From: CBFFRJ01 sp051486985
GTDB lineage: Bacteria > Pseudomonadota > Gammaproteobacteria > Enterobacterales > Enterobacteriaceae
NCBI RefSeq assembly: GCF_051486985.1
Contig: NZ_JAHVDV010000037.1
Coordinates: 1 to 47,625, forward strand
Direction of reading: 5' to 3'
DNA: 47,625 bases
Shown here piece by piece: positions 33,615 through 41,971 of this stretch (position 1 is the stretch's first letter; the number at the start of each line of letters is the position of its first letter). Below the pieces are notes generated by a model that was not told where the DNA came from, made no database searches, and saw only the letters and a list, made by a program, of their open reading frames with translations. The translations under genes were made by a program, and so were the position numbers.

Positions 33615-34835
33615 TTAACCCTGTAACAAACGGATAAGGAGTGAACCGTTATACATCGCATCTTTTACCAGCGCGGCCCCGGCCATTGTGCCCTGGTTAG
33701 TGAACTGCGTGCTTTCAACGGCAATGTGTTTGCTGTATGCCGGAAGCGACTGCTGCCGGATGCAGTCAGCAATCGCGGGGAAAAGGATGTCAGCGGCTTT
33801 GCTCAGCGGCGAACCAATAAGGATTTTTTGCGGATTGAATAAATTCACCATGATGGCGAGAATGCGCCCCACGTTAGCACCAACACCGGTAATGATATCT
33901 TTAGCCAACAGATCACCCTGACGGGCGGCATCACACAGCGACTCAACCGTCAGCGGCTGCTGATGCAGCATCGAACTCATCGACTGACTCATGCGAAGCT
34001 GTGCCAGTTCAAGTACGCTTTCCACGCTGGCGATAGTTTCAAGGCAGCCGTGGTTACCGCAGTAACACCGCTTGCCATAGGGATCCACCTGCGTATGACC
34101 AATCTCGACCAGGCTGCTGCTACCAGCATGCAGCAGACGGCCATCGGTGATGACCCCCGCCCCCACGTTATGGTCGATAACCACCTGAATCACATCACGC
34201 GCGCCGCGTGACGCGCCAAACAGCGCCTCTGCCATCGTCCAGGCACTGATATCGTGCTGCACATACACTGGCACGCCGGTGTGCTTTTCCAGCGCCTCCC
34301 CAAGAGGCATATCTTTCACGTCCTCGTAAAACGGCATCCGGTGCACGATGCCATTTTCGGTATCAATAATACCGGGCAGCGTAATGGCGATAGCGGTCAG
34401 TCTTTCCAGTCTTTGCGTATGGCGGGTGAAGAACGTATCAATGTGATTGATAATACGGTGCAGTAAAGGGGTGTCATCGTCCGGAGCAAGCGCAAGCTGT
34501 TCTTCAACCACCAGCTTACTGCTGAGATCGCGCAGGGAGAGAAAAATTTCACCGCGACTGATGCGCAATGAAAGGTAGTGCCAGGCTTCAGTTTCGACCA
34601 TCAACCCGACGGCCGGGCGACCACGGCTTCCCGGCTCCTGAATTTCAGTCTCCTGAACCAGATGTGCTTCCAGCATTTCGCGCACAATCTTGGTAATACT
34701 GGCCGGCGCTAACTGAGCCAGACGTGAAAGATCGATGCGCGACACCGGGCCAAGCTGATCAATAAGGCGATATACCGCCCCCGCGTTGGTTTGCTTAATT
34801 TGATCAATATGACCAGGCTGACTATCAGCAACCAC
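33615..34835 (-). CDS. mlc: Glucose-responsive repressor Mlc (DgsA)
   Basis: 406 aa, the E. coli length. ROK family repressor with an N-terminal winged HTH (SRIDLSRLAQLAPASITKIVREML, in two pieces) and a zinc site in GHTQVDPYGKRCYCGNHGCLE. In E. coli, Mlc represses ptsG, ptsHI, manXYZ and malT and is pulled to the membrane by unphosphorylated EIICB-Glc. The start is GTG at 34835, as in E. coli, with GGGAG upstream. A palindromic operator sits immediately upstream. Confidence 0.96.
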   Translation of the reverse strand: MVADSQPGHIDQIKQTNAGAVYRLIDQLGPVSRIDLSRLAQLAPASITKIVREMLEAHLVQETEIQEPGSRGRPAVGLMVETEAWHYLSLRISRGEIFLSLRDLSSKLVVEEQLALAPDDDTPLLHRIINHIDTFFTRHTQRLERLTAIAITLPGIIDTENGIVHRMPFYEDVKDMPLGEALEKHTGVPVYVQHDISAWTMAEALFGASRGARDVIQVVIDHNVGAGVITDGRLLHAGSSSLVEIGHTQVDPYGKRCYCGNHGCLETIASVESVLELAQLRMSQSMSSMLHQQPLTVESLCDAARQGDLLAKDIITGVGANVGRILAIMVNLFNPQKILIGSPLSKAADILFPAIADCIRQQSLPAYSKHIAVESTQFTNQGTMAGAALVKDAMYNGSLLIRLLQG

Positions 34836-34847
34836 CTCTGACTCCCT

Positions 34848-34868
34848 TTATTTTTGAGCTCGAAATAA
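34848..34868 (-). promoter_or_regulatory. Mlc-type operator upstream of mlc
   Basis: TTATTTCGAGCTCAAAAATAA on the minus strand, spaced here as TTATTT-N9-AAATAA, is an almost perfect palindrome of the Mlc/NagC type. It lies 12 bp before the GTG start. E. coli mlc is autorepressed, so this is probably the same control. Confidence 0.65.
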
Positions 34869-34965
34869 ACTTTTTGATATGGTGAAACACTTCATGAGTC
34901 GCCGTCAAATATTTACGTAGCCTTGTGATTTACAGCACATTTTACAGGGTCTTGCTGTGTGTTTT

Positions 34966-35862
34966 TTACCCATTCACCGCAGAAATGAGTTTTTCTTTGA
35001 AACGCTGTGCCGCATTTCCTTGTTCACGGTGTTTTGCCCATACCAGCCACATTTCAGAAATTGCATCCTCTTCCAGGATAGGAACCCAGCGAATCTCATT
35101 GAGCTGAATCCGACGAAATGAGGCAGGCAGAATCGACACCCCAAGACCCGCGGCGACCAGTCCGACAATGGTCATCGCTTCTCCAACCTCCTGCGTGATG
35201 GTTGGGGTGAGTTGGTAGCGGCGCAACAACCCGAGAATATCGTCATAAAGCCCGGTCCCCACGTGAGGGTCGAAAAAAACAAAAGGTTCTCGTGCCAGCT
35301 CCACCAGTGACACGCCGGGCCTCATCGCCAGGGGATGATCCCGGTGAATCATCGCCAGAAGGGGTTCCCGCAGAATAACCTCCCAGGCCAGCGTCTCCGG
35401 CAGCTGCGTATTGCGCATCAGACCCAGATCCAGCTCACCTTCGTTCAGGGGGGTAAACTGCGCACGGGTGTTAATTTCTCGCGTCTGGATATGCACATCC
35501 GGGTAGCGCTGGCGAAAGGTAGAGAGGGTATCTGAGACCGCTTTGATAAAGGGCGCAGAGGAGGTAAACCCTATGCGTAACTCGCCGGTCTCCCCATGAT
35601 GCAGACGTGCAGCCCGGGCCGCTGCCTCATCCACCTGACCCAGAATTTGCCGACAGTCAGCCAGAAACTGACGTCCCGCCGGGGTGAGGGTCACGCTGCG
35701 ATTCGTGCGGGCCAGAAGTCGTGCGCCAATCTGCTGTTCCAGGATCTGAATCTGCTGGCTAAGCGGCGGTTGCGAGATGTTTAAGCGTGCCGCTGCATGA
35801 CCAAAATGAAGCTCTTCGGCGACCGCCACGAAATAACGTAAATGACGCAGTTCGATATTCAT
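34966..35862 (-). CDS. ynfL: LysR family regulator YnfL
   Basis: 298 aa (E. coli YnfL 297). N-terminal HTH with LRHLRYFVAVAEELHFGHAA and LNISQPPLSQQIQILEQQIG, a classical LysR start. The effector domain has LRIGFTSSAPFI and VGLVAAGLGVSILP. Divergent from ynfM with 106 bp between, the standard LysR-target layout; ynfM is its likely target. The neighbourhood matches E. coli mlc-ynfL-ynfM. Confidence 0.93.
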   Translation of the reverse strand: MNIELRHLRYFVAVAEELHFGHAAARLNISQPPLSQQIQILEQQIGARLLARTNRSVTLTPAGRQFLADCRQILGQVDEAAARAARLHHGETGELRIGFTSSAPFIKAVSDTLSTFRQRYPDVHIQTREINTRAQFTPLNEGELDLGLMRNTQLPETLAWEVILREPLLAMIHRDHPLAMRPGVSLVELAREPFVFFDPHVGTGLYDDILGLLRRYQLTPTITQEVGEAMTIVGLVAAGLGVSILPASFRRIQLNEIRWVPILEEDAISEMWLVWAKHREQGNAAQRFKEKLISAVNG

Positions 35863-35968
35863 ACTTTAAACATATCATTTGAGATTATTAATATATTAGA
35901 CAGAATATTTCTTCTTTCATATCCTTACCGTTATCCCCGTCTTGTCGGGATACCTGTAAGGACAAAAA

Positions 35969-37267
35969 GTGAGCCGTATATCTACCGTCGATGCGCTTCC
36001 TGCACAAACCGTCGACGACACCCTACCCGTTTCACCGCCTCCTTTTATTAAACGTGGCACGCCGCAGTTTATGCGCGTCACCCTGGCCCTCTTTTCAGCC
36101 GGCCTTGCAACCTTTGCCCTGCTCTACTGCGTGCAGCCCGTTCTCCCGGTGCTCTCGGTAGAGTTTGGCGTTTCGCCTGCCAGCAGCAGCATATCATTGT
36201 CGGTTTCCACGGCGATGCTGGCCACCGGCCTGCTCTTCACTGGCCCGCTTTCTGACGCCATCGGACGCAAAAAAGTCATGGTGACGGCGCTGCTATTGGC
36301 CTCCTGCTGTACGTTGCTCTCGACCGTGATGACGAGCTGGCACGGTATTCTGTTGATGCGCGCCCTGCTGGGGCTATCGCTGAGCGGCGTGGCGGCCGTC
36401 GGCATGACCTACCTGAGTGAAGAGATCCACCCGAGTTTTGTGGCCTTCTCAATGGGGCTTTATATCAGCGGCAACTCGATAGGCGGGATGAGCGGCCGTC
36501 TGCTGAGCGGCGTCCTCACCGATTTCTTTAACTGGCGAGTCGCGCTGGCGGCGATAGGCTGCTTCGCCCTCGCCTCGGCGCTGATGTTCTGGCGTATTCT
36601 CCCGGAATCTCGGCACTTTCGCCCGACTCCGCTGCGCCCACGCACGATGTTGATCAATTTCCGTCTCCACTGGCGTGATCGTGGTTTACCTCTCTTATTC
36701 CTCGAAGGTTTCCTGCTGATGGGATCCTTTGTGACCCTGTTCAACTACATTGGTTACCGGCTGATGGCGGCGCCGTGGATGCTCAGTCAGGCGATTGTCG
36801 GCCTGTTATCGCTGGCCTATCTGACCGGAACCTGGAGCTCGCCGAAAGCCGGGGCAATGACGGCAAAGTATGGACGCGGCCCGGTGATGATAGGCTCAAT
36901 AGCCATAATGTTGAGCGGGGTTCTGTTAACGCTGGCCTCGTCGCTGGCGGTCATTTTCGCCGGTATGCTGCTGTTTACGGCGGGTTTCTTCGCCTCACAC
37001 TCGGTCGCCAGTAGCTGGATTGGCCCGCGCGCGCGACGTGCCAAAGGCCAGGCGTCCTCCCTTTATCTTTTCAGCTACTACCTTGGTTCAAGTATCGCCG
37101 GTACGCTCGGCGGGGTGTTCTGGCATCACTACGGCTGGCACGGCGTCGGCGGCTTTATCGCGTTGATGCTGGTAGTGGCACTGTTGGTCGGCAGGCACCT
37201 TCACCGCCGTTTGCGCAAGGCGCCTCATGGCAGGTTACCCGCGGCAGGGGTTTCCCCGCCTCTCTAA
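35969..37267 (+). CDS. ynfM: MFS transporter YnfM
   Basis: 432 aa (E. coli 417), 12 TM. Recognisable: FIKRGTPQFMRVTLALFSAG, FTGPLSDAIGRKKVMV, YLSEEIHPSFVAFSMGLYIS and SSLYLFSYYLGSSIAGTLGG. E. coli YnfM has been linked to arabinose and acridine efflux. The start is GTG at 35969 with AAGGA upstream, giving the MSR N-terminus shared with E. coli. The C-terminal tail after RRLRK is about 15 residues longer than E. coli. Confidence 0.93.
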   Translation: MSRISTVDALPAQTVDDTLPVSPPPFIKRGTPQFMRVTLALFSAGLATFALLYCVQPVLPVLSVEFGVSPASSSISLSVSTAMLATGLLFTGPLSDAIGRKKVMVTALLLASCCTLLSTVMTSWHGILLMRALLGLSLSGVAAVGMTYLSEEIHPSFVAFSMGLYISGNSIGGMSGRLLSGVLTDFFNWRVALAAIGCFALASALMFWRILPESRHFRPTPLRPRTMLINFRLHWRDRGLPLLFLEGFLLMGSFVTLFNYIGYRLMAAPWMLSQAIVGLLSLAYLTGTWSSPKAGAMTAKYGRGPVMIGSIAIMLSGVLLTLASSLAVIFAGMLLFTAGFFASHSVASSWIGPRARRAKGQASSLYLFSYYLGSSIAGTLGGVFWHHYGWHGVGGFIALMLVVALLVGRHLHRRLRKAPHGRLPAAGVSPPL

Positions 37268-37345
37268 CCGCCTCTCTCCCCCGGTTTGAGCCAGCCTTTG
37301 CTGCGCAACTGCTACACTCAGTGGCGTATATCAAACGGGGGATAC

Positions 37346-38317
37346 ATGAAATTAGGGTTTGCGTGTAAGTTTCTGGATGCGGAGTTCAAACAGCCTTTTC
37401 CTTTTAAATCAACCACCCGAACGCGATTTTTGGGTTCAGACAGTGAGACCAGGGCCAGGCTACTGCATACGCTGTCAACCACCAATCTCCGCCACCTGTT
37501 ACTGACTTTCGAACAGCTCGCCAGCCAGCCTCCGGCGCTTCGGATGATGCGTATCGGAAGCGACCTGCTGCCACTTTATACCGTGCCGGAAGCCACCTTA
37601 CTCTATCAGGAACTGTTGCCCGATCTGCTGCCGCTTTTCAGCCGCTGCGGCGAGTGTGCACGGGCCAATGGGATCCGTCTCTCCTTCCATCCTGGTCAGT
37701 ATTCCGTGCTGGCATCAGAGAATCCGTTAGTGGTTGAACGTGCCCGGGAGGATGTGGAATACCACGCACTGTGTGCGTCGCTGATGGGGTATGGCAGGAC
37801 GTTTGGGGATTTTAAAATCAATATTCACATGAATGGCAAAGCGGGATTCAGTGGATTTAAAACCGCCTTTGGCAGCCTCAGCCCTGAAGCAAGGCGTATG
37901 CTGACGGTTGAAAATGATGAGATCTCCTGCTCGCTGGATGACGTGTTACAGGCGCAGGATTTATGCCCGATCGTGCTCGATATTCACCATCACTGGGTGA
38001 AAGAGAACGCCTTTATTCAGCCTGACGATCCGCGTATCGCCCGCATTATGGCCTCCTGGCGCGGCGTGCGTCCGGTTCTGCACTACTCGATTTCACAGGA
38101 AGGATTGATTCCTGAACACGGTTTTCCCGATCAGCAAGCGCTCGGCGTGCCAAAGACAAAACTGCGCGCCCACTCTGATTTTTACTTTAATCCGACCCTC
38201 AATGACTGGGCGCTCTCATTCACAGATTTTGACATCATGTGTGAAGTCAAAATGAAAAACCTGGCGCGTGACGCGCTCTGGCTGCAAGCCACCTCAGCAA
38301 AAGGCGATGCTCAGTAA
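37346..38317 (+). CDS. uvsE: UV damage endonuclease UvsE
   Basis: 323 aa, TIM-barrel UVDE family. MKLGFACKFLDAEFK opens the protein. Metal-ligand segments are IRLSFHPGQYSVL, FKINIHMNGK, TVENDEISCSLDDVL, LDIHHHWV, and VLHYSISQEG, all with the conserved His/Glu/Asp residues. The enzyme nicks DNA 5' to UV photoproducts and abasic sites, an excision route separate from UvrABC. The ATG at 37346 follows GGGGGATAC; the frame stays open to 37286. Absent from E. coli K-12 at this position, so part of an insertion between ynfM and asr. Confidence 0.92.
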   Translation: MKLGFACKFLDAEFKQPFPFKSTTRTRFLGSDSETRARLLHTLSTTNLRHLLLTFEQLASQPPALRMMRIGSDLLPLYTVPEATLLYQELLPDLLPLFSRCGECARANGIRLSFHPGQYSVLASENPLVVERAREDVEYHALCASLMGYGRTFGDFKINIHMNGKAGFSGFKTAFGSLSPEARRMLTVENDEISCSLDDVLQAQDLCPIVLDIHHHWVKENAFIQPDDPRIARIMASWRGVRPVLHYSISQEGLIPEHGFPDQQALGVPKTKLRAHSDFYFNPTLNDWALSFTDFDIMCEVKMKNLARDALWLQATSAKGDAQ

Positions 38318-38423
38318 TGTTTAATCATGCACATTTATGCTTTATTTGCGCCGGAATAGCTTGCCTTGATGCTCGGTTGTGATAGTTTTGAACCTCTCAG
38401 CGCACTCGTTATCAGGAATGAGC

Positions 38424-38945
38424 ATGAACACAAATCCGGTCGGCGATATTATTCTGACGCAAGAGGCCATCGCCCGCGGTGTGAGCGATGTCGCCGCCGC
38501 CCTCAATCAACATTTTACCGAAGCCGTGGTGATTACCGTTGTACCTGGCGGAACACTGTTCACCGCCGACCTGACCCGTCAACTGACATTCGATATAGAG
38601 ATGGATTATCTCTCCTGCCCGCACACGCCCGGCGACAGAGATAATCAGTCTGACATCGTTTATCACCAGAACATTCCGCTACAAGGTAAGCACGTCATTA
38701 TTATTGATGATGCTATTGAATCTGGCGGCACCATGAAGCGTCTGGTGGAATACCTCTCTGAACACTTCGCCCCGGCTTCGCTATCCGTTGCCGTGCTGTT
38801 TGTTAAACCAGGGCGGGTAGCTATTCCGGTGAAACAGTATTATGCGCGGGAGATGGAAAACGATGATTTGCTGATTGGTTATGGTTTGCCCTGGGAGGGA
38901 AAATATCGCAATCTGCCGTTTATCGCCCGCCTGATAAAGCCCTGA
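38424..38945 (+). CDS. Type I phosphoribosyltransferase, hypoxanthine PRTase-like
   Basis: 173 aa. PRPP-binding loop VIIIDDAIESGGT (91-103), the DD-x-ESG-GT pattern of type I PRTases. The pyrophosphate-loop region is VVPGGTLFTADL. Length and order resemble Hpt (about 178 aa), so a purine-base PRTase is likely; base specificity is not readable. ATG at 38424 has AGGA at 6 nt; ATG at 38418 sits directly on the AGGA, so 38424 is preferred. The gap to the next gene contains a CGGTGGTGCGC/GCGCACTACCG stem (about 38974-38998) without a T-run. Confidence 0.82.
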   Translation: MNTNPVGDIILTQEAIARGVSDVAAALNQHFTEAVVITVVPGGTLFTADLTRQLTFDIEMDYLSCPHTPGDRDNQSDIVYHQNIPLQGKHVIIIDDAIESGGTMKRLVEYLSEHFAPASLSVAVLFVKPGRVAIPVKQYYAREMENDDLLIGYGLPWEGKYRNLPFIARLIKP

Positions 38946-39142
38946 CTCCGCCTCTACCTTTTTATTCGTTTTCGGTGGTGCGCTTATTTGCGCACTACCG
39001 AGCTGCTGTGCAGTAGGCTGGCGCAACGGGTCACTTTTCCGGACAGGTTTGTCGGTGGCTGAAGCGGCGTTAACTGCCAGCACTTTTTTGCTATTCTTTT
39101 GCCTCGCGCTTTACTCCACTTTTCAAACCTAAGCTGGTACGC

Positions 39143-40633
39143 ATGAAAAACAATGAAAACTATCTCTCCCTTACCCGCACATTCAGTCGTTTAAGCAAAT
39201 TCTCCCACCTCTCCGCCATCGCCGGATGGGACATGTTCACCATGATGCCACCCGGCGGTAGCACCGCGCGCGGTGAGGCGCTTGCGGAACTTGGCGTGTT
39301 ACAACACCAGATCCTCACTGACAAACGCGTCGCCGGGTGGCTGCATAATGCCCTGTCAGAAGATCTAAATGACGTGGAACAAGCCAACCTGCGCGAGATG
39401 ACCCGTCATTATGAGCAGGCGGCACTGCTGCCGGAAAGCCTTGTCGAGGCCAAATCACTGGCGGGCAGCCAGTGTGAACATGCATGGCGTAGCCAGCGAC
39501 CGGCAAACGACTGGGTGGGTTTTAGCGCCAACCTGAAAGAGGTGGTGAAACTGAGCCGCCAGGAAGCGCACCTGCGGGCGCAAGCCAAAGGCTGTTCGCC
39601 TTACGATGCCCTTCTGGACATCTACGAGCCGGATATGACCAGCGCCCGTCTGGACGTGCTCTTTGCCGACCTGAAATCCTGGCTGCCGGATCTGCTGGCA
39701 AAGGTCGTTGATAAGCAGTCTCGTGAAAACCTGATCGCGCCGCAGGGCCCGTTCCCGACCGCCACTCAGCGCGAACTGGGGCTGGAAGCCATGAACCTTC
39801 TGGGCTTTGACTTTAACGCCGGGCGACTGGACGTCAGCGCCCATCCGTTCTGTGGCGGCGTGCCGGAAGATGTGCGCATTACCACCCGCTATGATGAAAA
39901 CGAACTCCTCAGCGCCCTGTTTGGGGTGGTTCACGAAACCGGGCACGCCCGTTACGAGCAAAACCTGCCGCAACAGTGGCGGGGTCAGCCGGTATCGCTT
40001 GCCCGTTCAACGGCAATCCACGAATCCCAGAGCCTCTTTTTTGAAATGCAGCTGGGCCGCAGTGAGCCATTCCTGAAGCGGCTGCTTCCCGCTATCGTCC
40101 AGCGTTTCGGCGCACAGCCTGCCTTTGAGGAGGGTAACTTCATCGCGTGGAACCAGCGCGTGAAACCCGGCTTTATCAGGGTGGACGCCGACGAAGTCAG
40201 TTACCCGGCGCATGTGATCCTGCGCTATGAAATTGAACGTGCGCTGATAGATGGCGACATCGAAGTGGACGACATTCCGGGTTTGTGGAATGAAAAAATG
40301 CAGGCCTGGCTGGGCCTGTCCACGGAAGGCAACTACCGTAACGGTTGTATGCAGGATATTCACTGGACCGACGGCGGCTTTGGCTATTTTCCCTCTTACA
40401 CTCTGGGCGCCATGTATGCCGCGCAACTGTTCAGCGCCGCCAGAACCGCACTACCGGGGCTGGATAATGCCATCGCCAGCGGCGATTTTTCCGCCCTTTT
40501 CGACTGGCTGCGCCAGAATATCTGGCAGCACGGCAGCCGCTTCTCCACAACACAGCTGATTGAGCAGGCCACCGGGGAAGCCCTGAACAGCCATTATTTC
40601 CGCGATCATTTAACCGCGCGCTATCTGGGCTAA
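39143..40633 (+). CDS. M32 family metallocarboxypeptidase
   Basis: 496 aa, the usual length of Taq-type carboxypeptidases. All M32 motifs are in order: HPFCGG (234), DVRITTRYDE (about 243-252), the zinc motif HETGH (264-268), HESQSLFFE (293-301), and a GYFPSYTLGAMYAAQ block near the C-terminus. It removes C-terminal residues from peptides in the cytoplasm. E. coli K-12 lacks this family. Monocistronic by spacing. It forms an insertion with uvsE and the PRTase between ynfM and asr. Confidence 0.93.
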   Translation: MKNNENYLSLTRTFSRLSKFSHLSAIAGWDMFTMMPPGGSTARGEALAELGVLQHQILTDKRVAGWLHNALSEDLNDVEQANLREMTRHYEQAALLPESLVEAKSLAGSQCEHAWRSQRPANDWVGFSANLKEVVKLSRQEAHLRAQAKGCSPYDALLDIYEPDMTSARLDVLFADLKSWLPDLLAKVVDKQSRENLIAPQGPFPTATQRELGLEAMNLLGFDFNAGRLDVSAHPFCGGVPEDVRITTRYDENELLSALFGVVHETGHARYEQNLPQQWRGQPVSLARSTAIHESQSLFFEMQLGRSEPFLKRLLPAIVQRFGAQPAFEEGNFIAWNQRVKPGFIRVDADEVSYPAHVILRYEIERALIDGDIEVDDIPGLWNEKMQAWLGLSTEGNYRNGCMQDIHWTDGGFGYFPSYTLGAMYAAQLFSAARTALPGLDNAIASGDFSALFDWLRQNIWQHGSRFSTTQLIEQATGEALNSHYFRDHLTARYLG

Positions 40634-40912
40634 GCGGGCGCCTCCTGCACTCTTCCCGGGAAGGGCTGAGGAATCCCCAGTACTATGACGTTTTGCAGCG
40701 ATATCACGGCGAAATGAGAATAAAACCGTCACCGCGATGACTGGGTCCGGCTGGAAATCGATGAGGCATTGACGGCTGACCGGGGCCGCCCGCAGGGAAG
40801 CGGGCGGAGGGGATAGCCTACAAGGATCCAGGCGGGTCCCCGACCCGATAGTCAGACGACATAAGCATCATGGACCGCGAAGGGGCGATTTTCCTGACCG
40901 GGAGCCCGGGTC

Positions 40913-41095
40913 GCCAGGGTGACGGCGGTGAACCACCCTGGCACGTTCCCGGATTCTGGCGTGACAGAAAAGCAAGGAACATAAGGTGAACGGGATGACC
41001 ACAAGCGCCGCAGGTTTCCCCTCACCCTGGTCCTCTCCCCAAAGAGGCGAGGGAACTTTCCGTGCTCGTATTATTTTGTGGGGATTCCTCGGCAT
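40913..41095. repeat. Second copy of the composite hairpin/CCCCTCACC repeat
   Basis: A hairpin GCCAGGGTG (40913-40921)/CACCCTGGC (40934-40942) is followed by ACGTTCCCGG, then 75 nt later by the CCCCTCACCC element at 41018 (74 nt in the copy at 40-114). The segment after it, CCGTGCTCGTATTATTTTG then GGGGATTC, resembles 47358-47392. Elsewhere in 40634-41286 I see only a CCGCCCGC/GCGGGCGG stem (about 40787-40807) and the asr promoter, no gene. Confidence 0.65.
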
Positions 41096-41170
41096 GAAGG
41101 GGGCTGGAGGCGGAGAAACCTGCTGCGTTCCCCTCTCTGCTACCCCTGCCTTCCTCTGGCCTCGCCTTTG

Positions 41171-41232
41171 TACATAAGGTTACACGCCGATACCAATGAC
41201 TCACGGAAGCCTCGCAATTACAGGGATATAGT
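41171..41232 (+). promoter_or_regulatory. asr control region with RstA box
   Basis: TACATAAGGTTACA (41171-41184) matches the RstA box TACATnTnGTTACA with a single mismatch. A -10-like TATAGT follows at 41227-41232, 55 bp before the asr ATG. In E. coli asr is acid-induced through RstBA (and PhoBR). Confidence 0.65.
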
Positions 41233-41286
41233 GTTTTCAACGGCCCCGCGTGGGGTTAAATGAAAACCAAATTTGAGGATATCAGC

Positions 41287-41697
41287 ATGAAAAAAGTATT
41301 AGCCCTGGTTGTTGCTGCTGCAATGGGTCTCTCTTCTGTTGCTTTCGCTGCTGATGCTGCCACCACAACAGCGGCACCTGCTGCGACCACTACCACCGCA
41401 GCACCGGCTGCTAAAGCGCCAGTGAAAAAAGTTCACAAACACAAGAAAGCCGCTGTGCAGAAAGCCCAGGCTGCCAAAACCACTAAGCATCATAAAAAAC
41501 ACGTAAAACACGTGGCAAAACCGGCCGTTGAGCAACAAGCCCAGGCAGCCAAAACCACTAAACACCATAAAAAACACGTGAAACACGTGGCAAAACCGGC
41601 CGTTGAGCAACAAGCACAGGCCGCTAAAACCACTAAACACCATAAAAAACACGTGAAACACACGGCAACTCAACCGGCGGCTCAGCCAGCGGCATAA
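41287..41697 (+). CDS. asr: Acid shock protein Asr
   Basis: 136 aa. Signal peptide about 1-21 (SSVAFA-AD), then an Ala/Thr-rich region and a Lys/His-rich region built from three 25-residue repeats beginning AQAAKTTKHHKKHVKH. The protein is very basic, without globular domain, exported to the periplasm and processed in E. coli at low pH. The ATG at 41287 follows GAGG at 8 nt; the upstream in-frame ATG at 41260 is in the leader. E. coli Asr is shorter (about 102 aa) with fewer repeats. Confidence 0.95.
   Translation: MKKVLALVVAAAMGLSSVAFAADAATTTAAPAATTTTAAPAAKAPVKKVHKHKKAAVQKAQAAKTTKHHKKHVKHVAKPAVEQQAQAAKTTKHHKKHVKHVAKPAVEQQAQAAKTTKHHKKHVKHTATQPAAQPAA
41464..41688 (+). repeat. Three 75-bp tandem repeats inside asr
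   Basis: Units start at 41464, 41539 and 41614, exactly 75 bp (25 codons) apart. Units 1 and 2 differ by only a few bases; unit 3 diverges in its last third. Such near-identity points to recent duplication and likely length variation between strains. Confidence 0.9.
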
Positions 41698-41741
41698 GTT
41701 GCAATGTGATTCCGGCCTGCCGTAAAGGCAGAGTCTGGCAC

Positions 41742-41776
41742 CGGCGCTGAACCTGTGGGTGAAGCGCCGTTTTTTT
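41742..41776 (+). terminator. Terminator between asr and ydgU
   Basis: CGGCGCT (41742-41748) pairs with AGCGCCG (41763-41769) around a 14-nt loop, followed by seven T's. ydgU starts only 12 nt later with no room for a separate promoter, so the stem probably acts as a partial attenuator. Confidence 0.8.
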
Positions 41777-41787
41777 CCGAGGGGTCT

Positions 41788-41871
41788 ATGCTGCGACGTT
41801 ACCGTTTTGAAGTGATTCTGCTGATGCTGATCCTCTGCGCGCTCATCGCCTTCCGGTTTTATCTTTCCTGA
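41788..41871 (+). CDS. ydgU: Small membrane protein YdgU
   Basis: 27 aa: MLRRYRFEVILLMLILCAL followed by IAFRFYLS. Matches E. coli YdgU in length, the RRYRFE N-terminus, single TM helix and RFYLS end. CGAGGGG lies 5 nt before the ATG. It sits directly after the asr terminator, as in E. coli, and is probably made from readthrough of the asr transcript. Function unknown. Confidence 0.9.
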   Translation: MLRRYRFEVILLMLILCALIAFRFYLS

Positions 41872-41971
41872 TGTAGCACGCTGATTTTATTCCCGCTTTT
41901 CATCCGTCCCGTCTATAGTTAATTACCAGGGTTTACTTAAAAAATCATAATTACCCCTTTCAGAGTGAGAT

